Shown: piece by piece, positions 11,441 through 22,499 of the stretch
Position numbering within the stretch: position 1 is the stretch's first letter
Layout of the letters: each line of letters starts with the position of its first letter
Assembly (NCBI GenBank): GCA_963930655.1
Contig: OZ005608.1
Coordinates: forward strand, 18,191,271-18,255,270
Source of the DNA: Myrica gale
Lineage: Eukaryota; Streptophyta; Magnoliopsida; Fagales; Myricaceae
Direction: 5' to 3'
DNA: 64,000 nucleotides
Translations under genes and position numbers: made by a program
Notes under the pieces: model-generated
The model's input: the letters and a program-made list of their open reading frames with translations, nothing else
What the model was told of the DNA's origin: nothing
Databases searched by the model: none

Positions 11441-14155
11441 GGATAGTCACGGAATGGAACCAACTTTTCGAAGCATTTGAAAATCTATGCCCTTTGACTT
11501 ACAACGGCCTCATTTCAATGTTGTTAGTGCTGAACAGTGGTGCGTATTAGCAGTAATGTTAGCCCCACTAAATGCAACGAAGGAAAAATTGGTTTGGTTT
11601 AAAGATGTGTCAACCTTCCATCATTACGTTCATTTCCTGGACTCGATTGCAATTCACATTTTTGCACTCGAAACTCTCGTCACTTTTTCGTTGATTTGCA
11701 TCTTATAAGCCCCATAGTTAGGGTGTAAAGTGTATTTTTCCTAAAGGGCAAAATGGGCATAACAAGCAAAAGTGGATCACGGGGACAACATGTGAGTATT
11801 TACCGTCATATTTAACGGCTAATTTGGCTATGGGGTGCAAATAAATGAATTTTAATAGTTCATGTTCTCAATGTCACGAAATTGATAAATTGGGATGAAA
11901 AATATAAATGCCCCCATAATTCTGGAGTGTAAAGTGTATCTTCCCCTAAAATTTATTTCTTCACTATTTTTCCTTTCAAGATTAACGAGAGCAGCAATTT
12001 TGTTTGTCGTTGGTAAAATTCTAGTAGCGACGAGTTTTAATTATCATCAATAAAAGTCTATTATTTATGACGAAATCTAAGTTGTTAAGAATTTCATGAT
12101 GGCTATGGCGGAATTTTCTTATTGTGACTATTACCGTGGAAATGCTCACAAAAGCTCAGTACCCATAACACTTGATATATAACAAAATATAATATCAACG
12201 AGTCGGGTTGACTTGATGTGCTTCTAGTTCTCTTCCTAATTTTTTTGATAAAATAAATTTGCACTTGTTTGGTCCTCCTATACATAGGTGTCACAATGCT
12301 AACTTTAAAAGTCAAAATAAAGAGGGAATGCAGCTAGCGGTCCCCGGCCTGCACTTAGATTTGGCAATCTACACTGTTGTCTTATTACTACTTCGTCGGC
12401 CGGTTCTCTGAATTCTAGCTCCGTCCAAAAAAAACTGATATTTTGTCTAAAAAAAAATATAATGTATTTACTTATCAACATAAATACAAAAAAAAAAATA
12501 TAGGGATCAGACGATATGCCCGTGTCCTCGACCCGTTGCATATAGGGTATGGTGTTTGAGAGAACGAGCAGCCACACATGTTTCTTAGCTTAGTGTGCCC
12601 GCTACTCTCTTTCCCTGCACCAACAACTCAGACATGTCGAATGTTTCCGGACACCAAATGATGTTGCTGCGGACGTATCAGAAGATGTCCACGTAGCTAT
12701 CCGTTTGTTTGACGTAAAGTTTTTTTATAATGTAAATAATTTTAAATTAAAATTATACGTAGTTTCAACACAAATTCTCATAAAATATTTTTACTTTTTC
12801 ACGAATAATAATATTTTACAAATTTCAATACTCAAAATTTCCACACTCAAACAACACGATGATATATGATCAAATTGTTCACCGAGAGGAGGGGAGATGT
12901 GGGTTAATGGAGGGAAAGTGTTGAATTATGAGAGGAAAATGGATCCTCAGACAGTCAATAAACACAGGAGAATTTTTTTTACAAAATTAGTAGTTATTAA
13001 TCATAATCTGTACTATATAATTACCACATAATAGTAATAAAAAAGATATTGTTAGCCATTGAATTAGGATATGAGTAAGTTATTTTCTTATAATAATTTC
13101 TTAATCATTCTAATTTTTTGTTTGGGAAAGTCATAGTTTGTCGTCACTATATTGCAATTTCAACCTCGAACTCTCGCTAATCACCATAATGAGTTACGTT
13201 TTTTAACTTTTGAAAATTTTCAATCAACGCTCTCAGTCCAGATAAGACCTTAAGTCAGACGAAAAAATATGCAAAATGATCGAAATACCCCTCCAAAACA
13301 AGATTACTACAAATATTAAAAATATAATATTTAAAAAATGTAATATTTTTAAATAATACTATTGAAACTCTATTTTAGTAATCTATTTATTTTTAATTAA
13401 TTTATTTATTTATTACAAATTTATCTTGGAGGGATATTTCGAACACTTTACATGTTTTTCTGTTTGACTTAAAGTCTGATTTGGATTTGAACGTAAGACA
13501 TATATTGAAGATTTTCAAAAGATGAAGGACGTAAATCTTAGTTTGGATAATTGAAGGAGTAAGATTAATTTTATTCTATAATTAAGGGACAAATTATAAC
13601 ATTTCTCCAATTTTATTCCAGAGAAAAATTACACCTACTATATGTCTCTAATTAAGTTATAGCTATTTCTTAAAATTATTTTACCCTTTTTCTCTTTGGT
13701 AATGAAGAGTATTTAGCCAACCTTTTGTTTAATATTTTAACCACTAAATAAGTTAGGCTCCACTAATAACATAGAGGAGATATATTCAATTGAGAAGGCT
13801 TCAAGGGTTCAAAATATCATTCTCCTTTTTATTTTTAATATTTTTTCTTACTTTTGTGGTGTCATTTGCCAAAAATATATTTTTCCTTTGGTCGCACATG
13901 TTTTTGGTTCGTTAGGAGTTTTATCTCGATTGGCCAGAGATGGGATAGTTTTGACGTTGTTGATTTTACAAACCGGTCAGAGAGAATAAAAGGTATTTTA
14001 GTAAAATACTAGAAAACGTCAAAAAGCCTTGCAATCAAAATGTCAAACAAACACCCCCCCGGCTGCCTACTTTTAGGACTTATTAAATCAATCTTTCTCC
14101 AGCGGGACCCTTCATTAGGTGTAGATTTCCCGACTAGTCCCCTTCTGGATGTGAG
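11441..14155. other. AT-rich intergenic spacer, no gene seen
   Basis: No ORF of credible length, no transposon termini and no RNA gene was seen. A few poly-A/T runs (for example 12424-12505) and AT-rich stretches occur. The right end merges into the upstream region of the host gene at 14559. Confidence 0.6.
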
Positions 14156-14204
14156 GTGTCTATGGCTCCCCAGTCCCAAATGGTAAGAGTCATCCAAACA
14201 CATT

Positions 14205-14212
14205 ACACGTGT
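14205..14212. promoter_or_regulatory. G-box palindrome upstream of the 14559 gene
   Basis: ACACGTGT, a perfect palindrome with a CACGTG core, lies about 350 bp upstream of the start codon at 14559. CACGTG is the binding core of plant bZIP and bHLH factors. A single occurrence could be chance. Confidence 0.4.
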
Positions 14213-14403
14213 AACAATTACAATAAATTCGTCAGGTACAATTTCACTACGTACTACGTAGACTCTGTAGGGCAGAAATACGCGGCGTTTCAGTCCACCA
14301 AGGTTTACCAAACGAAAAGACGGGGAGGCCAAGTCAAGAGAACCCCCAACCAGGGTGAAAACTTAACCACTGAGACTCTTAACCATGGTTAAACTGTCTC
14401 CCA

Positions 14404-14428
14404 CCAATCATACCCACCCTTTTTAAAA
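14404..14428 (+). promoter_or_regulatory. Possible core promoter (CCAAT and TTTTAAAA) of the 14559 gene
   Basis: CCAAT at 14404-14408 and an A/T box TTTTAAAA at 14421-14428 precede a purine-rich leader of about 110-130 nt without an upstream ATG. No canonical TATAAA is present, so the transcription start is a guess near 14450. Confidence 0.3.
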
Positions 14429-14558
14429 ACCTCAGCCAAAGGGAAGCTACAGAGACGGGCAACAAAACTGAGAGGAACAAACAGAAAGACGCAAGAAAGT
14501 CGGAGAGAAAATTCCAACAAATTACAGAAGACGGAAAGGGAAGACTAACGTTCGGAAT

Positions 14559-15242
14559 ATGGCATTCTACGCGGACGAAGAAGAGGTGTGGAAATGTCCT
14601 AAGCACCCCTCGAAGCGTCGCCGCAGTGGGATTTGCCCCGCGTGCCTTCGGGACCGCCTCGCCATCCTCTGCCCCGAGTGCGCTAACATGCGGCCATGTG
14701 CGTGCTGTGCCGCTGCGGCCACGACTTCGTCTTCTTGCTCTTCATCCTCCTCTTTCTCTCGATTCTCGACGTCCGAAGGCGGCGTGGGATCCTTCGGCCG
14801 CGTCTCCAATCTAATAGAAAGCGAGCCGGCTTTCCGCCGGTCCAGATCAGTCGCGATTCCCTTCCTCAGGTCCCGGTCCCGGTTCGTAGGCAACGAAACC
14901 GAACTGAAAGAACCCTCGTCTGTGAACGGGAAGAGCAAAGCTTCGTCGTTCTGGTCGCTGTTCAAGTCGCAGAAGAGCAAGAATGTCGAAACGAACGATG
15001 GAAGTGAGAAGAAAGCAGATGCAATAGAAGAAGAGGACAAGGACATGAGAGCTAGGAGGACGATGATGATGAGATCAAGATCAGTGGCCGTTCCGGTGAC
15101 GTCGGACTCTCGAAGTTGTTCTGGAGGCGGAGAAAGCAGAACGAGGAGCAGGAGTTGGTATTTTCCGAGCCCGATAAAGGTTTTTCGGCAGTCAAAGATT
15201 GCTAAGGTGGTTCAGCAACGGTCGCCTTTGTACAGAGGTTGA
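14559..15242 (+). CDS. Plant-specific Cys/Ser/Arg-rich protein of unknown function, single exon
   Basis: An uninterrupted 227-codon frame from ATG 14559 to TGA 15242, and the only intact host gene in the window. Residues 13-50 form a compact cysteine cluster (C13, H16, C26, C29, C38, C41, C47, C49, C50). It reads WKCPKHPSKRRRSGICPACL then RDRLAILCPECAN. This resembles the opening CxxHP...GxCxxCLRxRL block of OCTOPUS/DUF740-type plant proteins and could bind zinc; that likeness is my recollection, not a search. Residues 51-75 are Ser-rich. Two similar basic Ser/Arg patches follow (RSRSVAIPFLRSRSRF and RSRSVAVPV), then a conserved-looking tail, SRSWYFPSPIKVFRQSKIAK. No signal peptide or membrane segment is visible. 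GC content and codon use stand out against the AT-rich surroundings, as expected for a real exon. The biochemical role is unknown. Confidence 0.85.
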   Translation: MAFYADEEEVWKCPKHPSKRRRSGICPACLRDRLAILCPECANMRPCACCAAAATTSSSCSSSSSFSRFSTSEGGVGSFGRVSNLIESEPAFRRSRSVAIPFLRSRSRFVGNETELKEPSSVNGKSKASSFWSLFKSQKSKNVETNDGSEKKADAIEEEDKDMRARRTMMMRSRSVAVPVTSDSRSCSGGGESRTRSRSWYFPSPIKVFRQSKIAKVVQQRSPLYRG

Positions 15243-16053
15243 TTTTTCAAAAAAAAAAAATCATAATATTATAACAATATTTGACGATGCCATGCTTACT
15301 AATCAACAAGAAAAGGGTAAACGGATTAATGCTTTTAGGTTTTTCTTTTTTGGATTTTGTAAAAGGAATTGTAAATTTGTAATAGCATATTGTTGAGTTG
15401 CGGTACGGTGCTTTTGGATTGGATATTTTTGTTTTTAAATTTCATATTTGTAGCTTTTTAGTACTAATATCAGTGATAAAATTCGAAATTGTGGTTACAT
15501 ACGTTCCCTTTCTCTTTCTCTCTTTTTTTTTTTTTAAATTTTCTTTGGTGCCTAAAATGTTGTAGGGAGTTGTGGATTTTTCCCATTCCATGCGTAGGCA
15601 TTTTTGTGGTCTATTGCTTCTCTGTTTGAGAGAGGATTTAGCGAAAAAGAAAATTAATGGCAGACAATGGGAATCAGTTTGGGTGTATATGATTGGGTTT
15701 GGGGTTAGTTACAGAATCTCCCAGTGTTAACTACCTCATAATGCATGAACTTTAGAATAATTTACAACTTTGGTCCCACCTGTCATGTGGATATGAACGT
15801 GCAGTTGAAACAACACTCATGATCGTTTCCAGACTATAATGGATTTGCAGCATTCCAAGGGGCTTTAACAAGGTTTCGTAAGCTTGAACTCTGAACCCCA
15901 TAAATGGAGAATAATTCAAATTACATGTGAACAGGTTATAATTGGTTTGACGTTGGCTAGCTGGTCAATGGCATGAACGTGACTGAGGATTGAGAATCGT
16001 ATTAGCGTATAAACTCCCGTGAAGTAGAAGATACATGCCTTCTTTGAAGATTT
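15243..16053. other. 3' flank of the 14559 gene and spacer
   Basis: A T-rich stretch directly follows the stop codon and suits a plant 3' untranslated region, but no single polyadenylation site can be fixed. No further ORF, repeat end or RNA gene was seen. Confidence 0.5.
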
Positions 16054-17545
16054 GTGAGCAAAATGAATATAATAGTAAAGAGGTCAAGCAAAGGAGACAG
16101 TTTGAGTTATCATTGGAACTTGGAAGTTGTAACCATCTATCTCATGGGAATAGTTGTTTTATTCGATTTCTTGGATGGGAAGATGATGGAAGCTTTTAAG
16201 GCAATGACGAGGTATCTGGAGTTTTACGAAATTCTGAGTTTGTGAATTAAGCAATGTTTTAATTCCTTTTTCTTGTTTAGCTTAATTCAAAACAGACAAA
16301 ACACCGGTCAAGTTTGAAGTTGCTACGTTCATCACTATTCTTTTTCTATAAGATTCTTTAGGAACTTTTCCCATGTTCCAATATTGCACGAAAACAACAA
16401 TAAAAAACATCCAAAAAAATAATATAATTGAGAAGTTCTTTATACTCAATCCAACTATATATATATATATAATACGAACGTGGAGCGTTCTAAATAATTA
16501 AGCGTATTATAAAAATTCCATCCGTGAGTCATAACTGGGTCAGGTCTATTTGAATTCGACAGAAAAATTAGAAGTAACCGATTTCCGTCCTTACTTTAAA
16601 AAAAAAAGATAGAATAAAAGTCACCTTTATGCCCTGTATTTTTATGTGCTAATGATAATACTTAACTCCTCTATTGCCCTAATTGTAAGTTCAGTTTTAA
16701 CGGGTGAGTCAAAGACAATTAACAAATCAAATAAAATTTTACCCACTTGTTTATCCTTCTTTATATTTTTGTACTTTTAAAAAAATATTTTTTTTGTCAC
16801 CCGTTGCGGAAGGCATCATTTAACTTCACCAATAATTGAGATCCATTATGATGTAACATTTTTGTAATTCTTTTGTTAGAATTGTTTGTATCGTGATTGT
16901 TGAAATCGGGGGACTGATGGATCCAGATGTGTTTAGAAATAATTTTTTTTTCTTAAATTTCAGTGCATTTATAATTTTATTTTATGGGAGAAACCAGGCC
17001 GAAAGTATATGTTTTTGCGATATGAAAAGCATTTTGTACTTGATAATGTAAATTGGATGAAACAGGCAATCTTCCGTTACCAAACAGGCAATCTATAAGT
17101 CCGGTAATTCCAAAACATCTCTCTCTCGCTACCCTTTAATCCACGTGATTGGATTGAGAGAATCTCCAACTAGAATCGAACCATTGGATCGACAAAACCG
17201 GCAACAATTTTCCATACAAATCCGTGGAACCTTAGCACATGCTCATCTGATCGGACCGTATACTTTTAATTGAAACGTAAATGATAATTTATTCCAAGTA
17301 GCTCAGGGGAACCTCGGGATGTGGGGTATAGGTGCACAAAAAATAGACCATATATAGATCCAGTACTCCATTGGAATCTTTGTTTAATCGATTGCCTGCG
17401 GCGTCTCCAAGTGGGTGGGTGGGCGGTCGTAGAATTCTCGTCTCACAGCTTGTTATTGTAATTAATATTCGACTTCCAAATTATGTTTCTGGATGCCTTC
17501 CATCTTAAATTCTTAATGCACTTTTTCGCCATACGAAAGAGAGGA
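16054..17545 (+). pseudogene. Paralogous segment A: decayed gene tail plus conserved flank
   Basis: This segment aligns by eye with 44500-44717 plus 52722-53270. Shared landmarks include a coding-like stretch (MMEAFKAMTRYLEFYE here, YVEALKAIIKLPEFYEF there). Also shared are the GGTCAAGTTTGAA block (16308 and 52742), the ATTCCAAAACxTCTCTCTxxC block (17106 and 52760), a run ACCGGCAAxAATTTTC, and GGATGCCTTCCA near 17491 and 53249. Copy A carries about 770 bp (roughly 16318-17105) that copy B lacks; B carries the SIRE-like insertion that A lacks. The 63-codon frame 16054-16245 is probably a remnant, and I do not recognise the ancestral protein. A (TA)n run lies at about 16458-16472. Confidence 0.6.
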
Positions 17546-17671
17546 GTGTCCGTACCCATACTGTAGGACTCAAAAAGTGCAATTTTTCGCTATACTTAAT
17601 CGACTGGGAAAGGAATTAGCGCTATGAGAGGGTTGTCCTCCTCCCATGGATTTTGGCCTTCCCCATTTAGG

Positions 17672-17822
17672 GAGTAATGATATTCGAACGACTAGAGACC
17701 GACTTTTACCCGACTCTCAGCCTACGTGGCAGTCATAAAACTTTTTTAAAAACACAAACTAAAAACACGCAAATGCCGTTCACCGTCAAATTTTTTAAAA
17801 AACATACGCACAACTCAAAAAT
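17672..17822 (+). repeat. Left terminal inverted repeat of the MULE
   Basis: Begins GAGTAATGATATTC and pairs with the reverse complement of 18883-19036. A CT-rich microsatellite (about 17836-17912) follows directly. Confidence 0.75.
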
Positions 17823-17921
17823 CCCTTCCCCCACTCTTTCTCTCCACTCTTTCTTTCTCTCTCTCTCTCTCCCTCTCCACTCTCTCTCTCCCTCTCTCTC
17901 CTCTTCTGTTCGTTTCAGATC

Positions 17922-18249
17922 TGCAATGGTAAATCTTGCTCAGCGGAATGCGCTTATTCGCTAACATCATGAGCAACTTCCGCACCCTATTGACCCTATC
18001 GGCCTCCATCGAGTCGGCGACCACTCTCTCCTCTTCGAGCAAGTCCTCCATGAGCTCCGTGAACCCGAACCACATTTTGCCGTCGGTGTGGCGGTAGGCC
18101 TGAAAGAGCAGAGGGTGGCGCTCGATGGAGCGAGCGACCTTGCAGCTGCGGGGGAAGCCAAGTTCGCGATGGAGTTTGCCGGCCTCATCGAGGCAGAGGA
18201 CGTGTTCTGGCTGCTTGGAGATGAACTGGGCTGTTTTCTTGAAAAATGC
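17922..18249 (-). pseudogene. Captured PORR-domain gene fragment inside the MULE
   Basis: On the minus strand an open stretch from 18249 to about 17922 reads KTAQFISKQPEHVLCLDEAG, then KLHRELGFPRSC, RHPLLFQAYRH, GFTELMEDLLEEERVV and RVRKLLMMLANKRIPLSKIY. This is the hallmark order of the plant organelle RNA recognition (PORR) domain: ISKxP, GxP, HPxLF, LLxEE, LRKLLMM, then RxPL. PORR proteins such as WTF1 and RPD1 are targeted to chloroplasts or mitochondria and aid group II intron splicing. Here only the N-terminal half of the domain is present, with no start codon, no transit peptide and no C-terminal half. It sits between terminal inverted repeats, so it is a transduplicated exon rather than a working gene. 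It ends near a CAG|ATCTGC junction at about 17920. Confidence 0.75.
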
Positions 18250-18367
18250 CTATGATGAAAATGGGATTTTGACAAACAAAGATCCGCAGGTCGTCTTCAA
18301 TGTGAAGCTGTATAAATTTGCTGAAAAGCGGCGAATGGAGCCTGGTTTTCGCTTTGAGATGAACTGA
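18225..18367 (+). pseudogene. Unrecognised coding-like stretch inside the MULE
   Basis: Downstream of the PORR piece, but on the opposite strand, an open run reads LKNAYDENGILTNKDPQVVF then NVKLYKFAEKRRMEPGFRFE and ends MN-stop at 18367. The composition looks like real protein, but I recognise no family. It may be a second captured exon. The interval 18368-18880 beyond it shows no convincing coding. Confidence 0.3.
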
Positions 18368-18882
18368 TTAAAGAGATGGACTTCACGAGTTAGACATTGA
18401 GGGGAAGTCTCTACGAGAATATTTTAGTTTCTTCAATTGCCGAACAAAGGACCAATAAAAACCAAAAAAAAAAAAAAGAGAGCTCCCCAGTAAATTTTGT
18501 CTTGGATGAGGATGCTCATGCTAGTGAACGCCACAAGAAACCGTACTCGATATATAACACATTATATTTCGTCCAAATTTAAGTGGTCTAAAGTGAATCA
18601 GAGCAAACAAAAAGTGCAAAGACCTCACACTCTGTATTACATTTCTCACTTCTGCAGAACTCACGTTAAACAAACAATACCATTGCCACAAGATGCCTGG
18701 CCTGCAAACGCATTCAAAGATAATAAGGGAAGAGATGAAAGGAACAACACTTCAGAAAACTGGAATATAGAGTACACTCATGAAGAAAGCGCAGATATCT
18801 AACGGGATGAAGAAGCCTGTGCAGATGGTGCTCTCTTTAGGGACGAATGTTGTTGAGTTCGGATTTTTGACTTGTTCTTGCA

Positions 18883-19036
18883 TTTTTGAGAAACACTTGC
18901 GTATGTTTTTTTTAAAATTTGACGGTGAACGGCGTTTGCGTGTTTTTAGTTTGTGTTTTTAAAAAAGTTTTATGGCTGCCACGTAGGTTGAGAGTCGGGT
19001 AAAAGTCGATCTCTAGTCCTTCGTATATCATTACTC
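18883..19036 (-). repeat. Right terminal inverted repeat of the MULE
   Basis: Inverted partner of 17672-17822, ending ATATCATTACTC. Confidence 0.75.
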
Positions 19037-19621
19037 TTTATTGGGAGCGAAGGACCACTAGACTGTAGAGGGGTGGTGGTAACTAACCCGGCAGACAAAT
19101 ACTGTCCCTCGACCAATTTCACACGGAGCTAGCCCCAACCTCATAATTTTCTACTAGTGTTGCAGACGGCGCACTCGCGTCTCTAGCCTCTAAACTCTAG
19201 TACGTATAGCCCATCTCTCGCCCTTTGCTGCTCTTTCTTGTCCATCTGTCATCTCACCCGTCTCCTCTTGCCACCTTGCCGATGGCAGACCCCTTGGCCT
19301 CGGTTACTCTCCCTAATCTTTACTCGGGATATATTTTCCCTCTAAGATCCTTTTGGGTCAGTGTTTGGTTAACCTGTCGCCTACGTCTCGTGGCTTTCAC
19401 CCTATGAACAATAAATGGACGTCATGCAACTTTATCATGACAAGCAAATTAGTGGCCGGGGAGCAACCCATCATTAATTAGGCAAGACTATGTGTACCAT
19501 ATCGAACAAGGTTTTCGCATACGATCTGATAGAATTTCCTATACTCCTTTTACTCAGATTTTATATGAAAGTTCAGTGTTCATTTTCGTCGGATTTTCTA
19601 TCGTATTACACTTTCCACTCT

Positions 19622-19752
19622 TAAGTATATATATATTATCAAAATAATTCATTCTTTGATCAAAACCTCTAGTTATATGTTCTAAAGGGCTTGCCATATC
19701 CTCCATAGAGGCGAGTGCTAACGAGTAGGGGCCAAAAGGCCATACAAATACT

Positions 19753-19789
<37 letters not shown>

Positions 19790-19895
19790 CAAAACAATTC
19801 ATTCTTTGATCAAAACCTCTAGTTATATGCTCTAAAGGGCTTGCCATATCCTCCCTACAGGCGAGTGCTAACGAGTACGGGGGCAAAAGGCCATA
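19622..19895 (+). repeat. Tandem duplication of about 140 bp with an (AT)n microsatellite
   Basis: Two head-to-tail copies share TTCATTCTTTGATCAAAACC, GGGCTTGCCATATCCTCC and GGCGAGTGCTAACGAGTA blocks (19640-19750 and 19796-19895). A run of about 17 AT units (19752-19786) precedes the second copy. No coding was seen. Confidence 0.85.
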
Positions 19896-20750
19896 AAAAT
19901 GAAAATGATTGTGCTTTAGAGACGCTCGCGCCAGCCGTGTAACACCCAGCTAGAGCTAACCAGAGCGCCTGAAGATGTTGACAACGGTGGGGCAAAGAGT
20001 GTGAGCTAGATTTGATCGTCAGAGCTCGGTTTGTAGAGAAAGAGGCTAGGCTTTTGAGATCCATGTGCCGGCTTGTCCGCTCTGTTGATGAAAAATCCCT
20101 CTAGAAAAATCGTGTCTATTAGAAACCACCGTAAATGTCTGGATCTAGCCTTCAAATTTGCTGGAAAAACACTACAAAAGGGGGCAGGACATGGGAAGGG
20201 AGGGGATAGGAGGAGCCGGAGTTCCTCTCAACACTAGCAATGGGGGTTGGGGAAGGAGGAAAATCAGGGGAGGGGAGGGCATTCAAGAGAGGGCACAACC
20301 TCTCTCTTTAAAATGACTAAAATTAATTTCTATAATTTGCACTCCAAAGTATCAAACTCGACACATTATGCGCATCCTAAAGTATCATTGAGAGTTGATA
20401 CATCTGTGTTACAATTAAATCATTAGGTTTCTTATTTGAGATACATTTTTTTATTATAATAAGTTTTAGATTGATTTTAACTACGAGATTTTAACACGGG
20501 GTGCATAGTCATTAACATATTAACAGTTTGAGGTGTAATGTCACAAGTTTAATAATTTAAAATCTAACTTTCAAAAATCACGGTAGTTAGAAAATGTAAA
20601 TTAAACTTTATTTTCTCCTAAAATGAGAAAAGCTAAAGTGAGTGTGTAACATGTTTGCTATTGGTTTGGGGCGTTTTGGAGGTGGGAGAGAGGTCGGCCA
20701 TGGCTGAGTCAACTCTATCTTCTTCCCCACGACAGGTCCGTAAGGGTTGA
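19896..20750. other. Spacer, no gene recognised
   Basis: Contains a purine-rich patch (20170-20290, GGGGAGGGG-like) and otherwise AT-rich sequence. The minus-strand frame 19855-20064 is short and unlike any protein I know. Confidence 0.5.
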
Positions 20751-20832
20751 GGCCCTCCAGAAAAGAGTAACCGTTCGGACGGTGATATTTGAGAACGTTA
20801 CCATTTTAATTAAACCGTTCGGACAATGATAT

Positions 20833-21774
20833 TGTTAGCGTCCACAGTCTAGGAACCCAAAACAAGCACTGATTTCCCCCGTACCCGATCTACTTCAATC
20901 CTCCTGACCAATGATAAGTAACAAACGAGCCTAATGATAGGATCTAACGCACCAAGAATGAGAAATACCCAAACTGTTATGATAAAAGAAAACTTGATCT
21001 AAGAATTATTAGTCCTTCGATCCACAAGAACAAGATAATCCTGATCAAGGGTTACTTAGCCCAAGAAAGGGTACCCAAACTAGGTTATTAGCCTAGAATG
21101 AATCCCAAGTGAAAAGATTATTAGCCTTGACACCGACTTAGCATATACGTGCCTATGCTTGGCCAAATACTCCCAAAAGCACTCAGGCTCTCCAAGACTC
21201 GACTATTCTCGATGATCCATTCATAATGCTCCTATGGGTGTTTATATAGACATCCTTAGGAGTTTACAAACCCTAACAAACTCCAAACAAATCAATTTAA
21301 ATCTAAATCAAATCTGTTCCTTAAATCAAGAAGATTTGATATGACAAGCTAATAAACCAAAGCGTGGTCGTGCTGCCACTACTCCCTGATATGGTCTTAA
21401 GCTCCGAGCTAGTCTCGAGCTTGTCTCGATCTTTCTGCGATCAGCTGACTGGCATGCCAAGCATAAGTATCGCTGGCTCCTAGTCGGTCAGCACACCTGG
21501 GCTGTCCTGGTCGGTCGGCATCACTTGGCTGCCCTATTCAGTCAGTCTGCCTGTGTGGTCTTGGTCGGTCGGCATGCTTTGGCTGCCTTGGTCGGTCAGT
21601 CTGTCGTGCCGGCCCTGATCAATCAGTCTGCCCTGATTGCTCGGTCAGTATTGTTTCTTGTGTTCACGTTCGGGCGTGTTAGGAGCGTACTTGTTGGTCA
21701 CTGGCACTACCTCTTGCCATTCATCCTCCCACTCGTGGTAGTCCGGTCTATGGTCTGCAATGGGGATTCTATCA
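20833..21774 (-). repeat. 3' LTR of the gypsy element
   Basis: Starts TGTTAGCGTCC and ends TCTATCA on the plus strand. Its inner edge touches a polypurine tract (ATCCCCTTTCC on the plus strand). It contains degenerate repeats of GGTCGGTCxGC around 21480-21640. Confidence 0.88.
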
Positions 21775-22012
21775 ATCCCCTTTCCATGAAGTGTACCCTT
21801 GTCCTCAAGGGTAAAATCTGGAATTCTGGAGGCCAGGTAATCATCGTCTTCCCAAACCATCTCTCCACTAGATAGCCCTCTCATGCTCCAAGGAACCATC
21901 CTACCACTCAGGGTGAAATTCATACTTTGCTCCAAGGAAAGCATATATAAGTCAACAATTACTTGCATACCTTGGATATCAATGAGGACAACTTTCACTA
22001 TCTTCTTGCATC

Positions 22013-22435
22013 TCATCTTTCCTCATTAGCAAGCTTCGCCTCAAAGGCCTCTATCTCCTCTTCATTCAAGCCCGCCTTAGCAACAATATTGGTGTTGATG
22101 AAGCTGTGGGTAGACCCACTATCCACCAACAATGTGACCGCCTGCTTGCCAATTGAAGCCATAAAAGTTGTAGTTGATAATTTCCCAATGTCGTTCATGG
22201 CATTAAGACTCAACTCACTATCACTAGTGTGCTCGACATATCCATGCTCCTCATCATAAACGCACATGAGCTTGGCTTTGCTGCATTGGTGGTTTGGAGA
22301 CCACTTCTCTCCACACTTGATGTATAAGTGTTTCTTGATGCAATCCTCAAGCTCTTCCCGACTAAGCTTCTTTACTTCATTCTTCTTCTTTCTTGACTCT
22401 TCAACCACCTCCTTTGCAGGCCTCTCGGATTGCAA
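22013..22435 (-). pseudogene. Zinc-knuckle and aspartic-protease frame of the gypsy relic
   Basis: One open frame holds a Cys/His region (CGEKWSPNHQC) and the retroviral-type protease active site LLVDSGSTHSFIN. In Ty3/gypsy elements this protease cuts the Gag-Pol polyprotein inside the virus-like particle. It is part of the pol-deleted fossil and is not expected to act alone. Confidence 0.8.
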
Positions 22436-22499
22436 GAGTTCATCATCCTTGCTAGGTGCTTCCTCCTTGAAATGCTTCTTCTCAAATATGTGGCTCTTC

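Larger units (their letters stand above)
17672..19036. mobile_element. Mutator-like (Pack-MULE type) element with about 150-bp terminal inverted repeats
   Basis: The left arm (17672-17822) opens GAGTAATGATAT. It is repeated inverted at 18883-19036 with more than 90% identity by eye, including CCGACTTTTACCCGACTCTC-like and GCCGTTCACCGTCAAATTTT blocks. Long terminal repeats beginning GAGTAATG and an interior holding host exon sequence are typical of Pack-MULEs. The flanks (CATTTAGGG and CTTTATTGGG) are similar but do not form a clean 9-bp target duplication, so the superfamily call is not certain. No transposase is present. Confidence 0.72.

Noticed and set aside
14567-15046. 159-codon minus-strand frame
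   Set aside because: Antisense shadow of the intact gene at 14559-15242, caused by its GC-rich codons.
20170-20182. CACTACAAAAG resembling a CACTA terminus
   Set aside because: Single match with no inverted partner, no 3-bp duplication and no subterminal repeats beside it.
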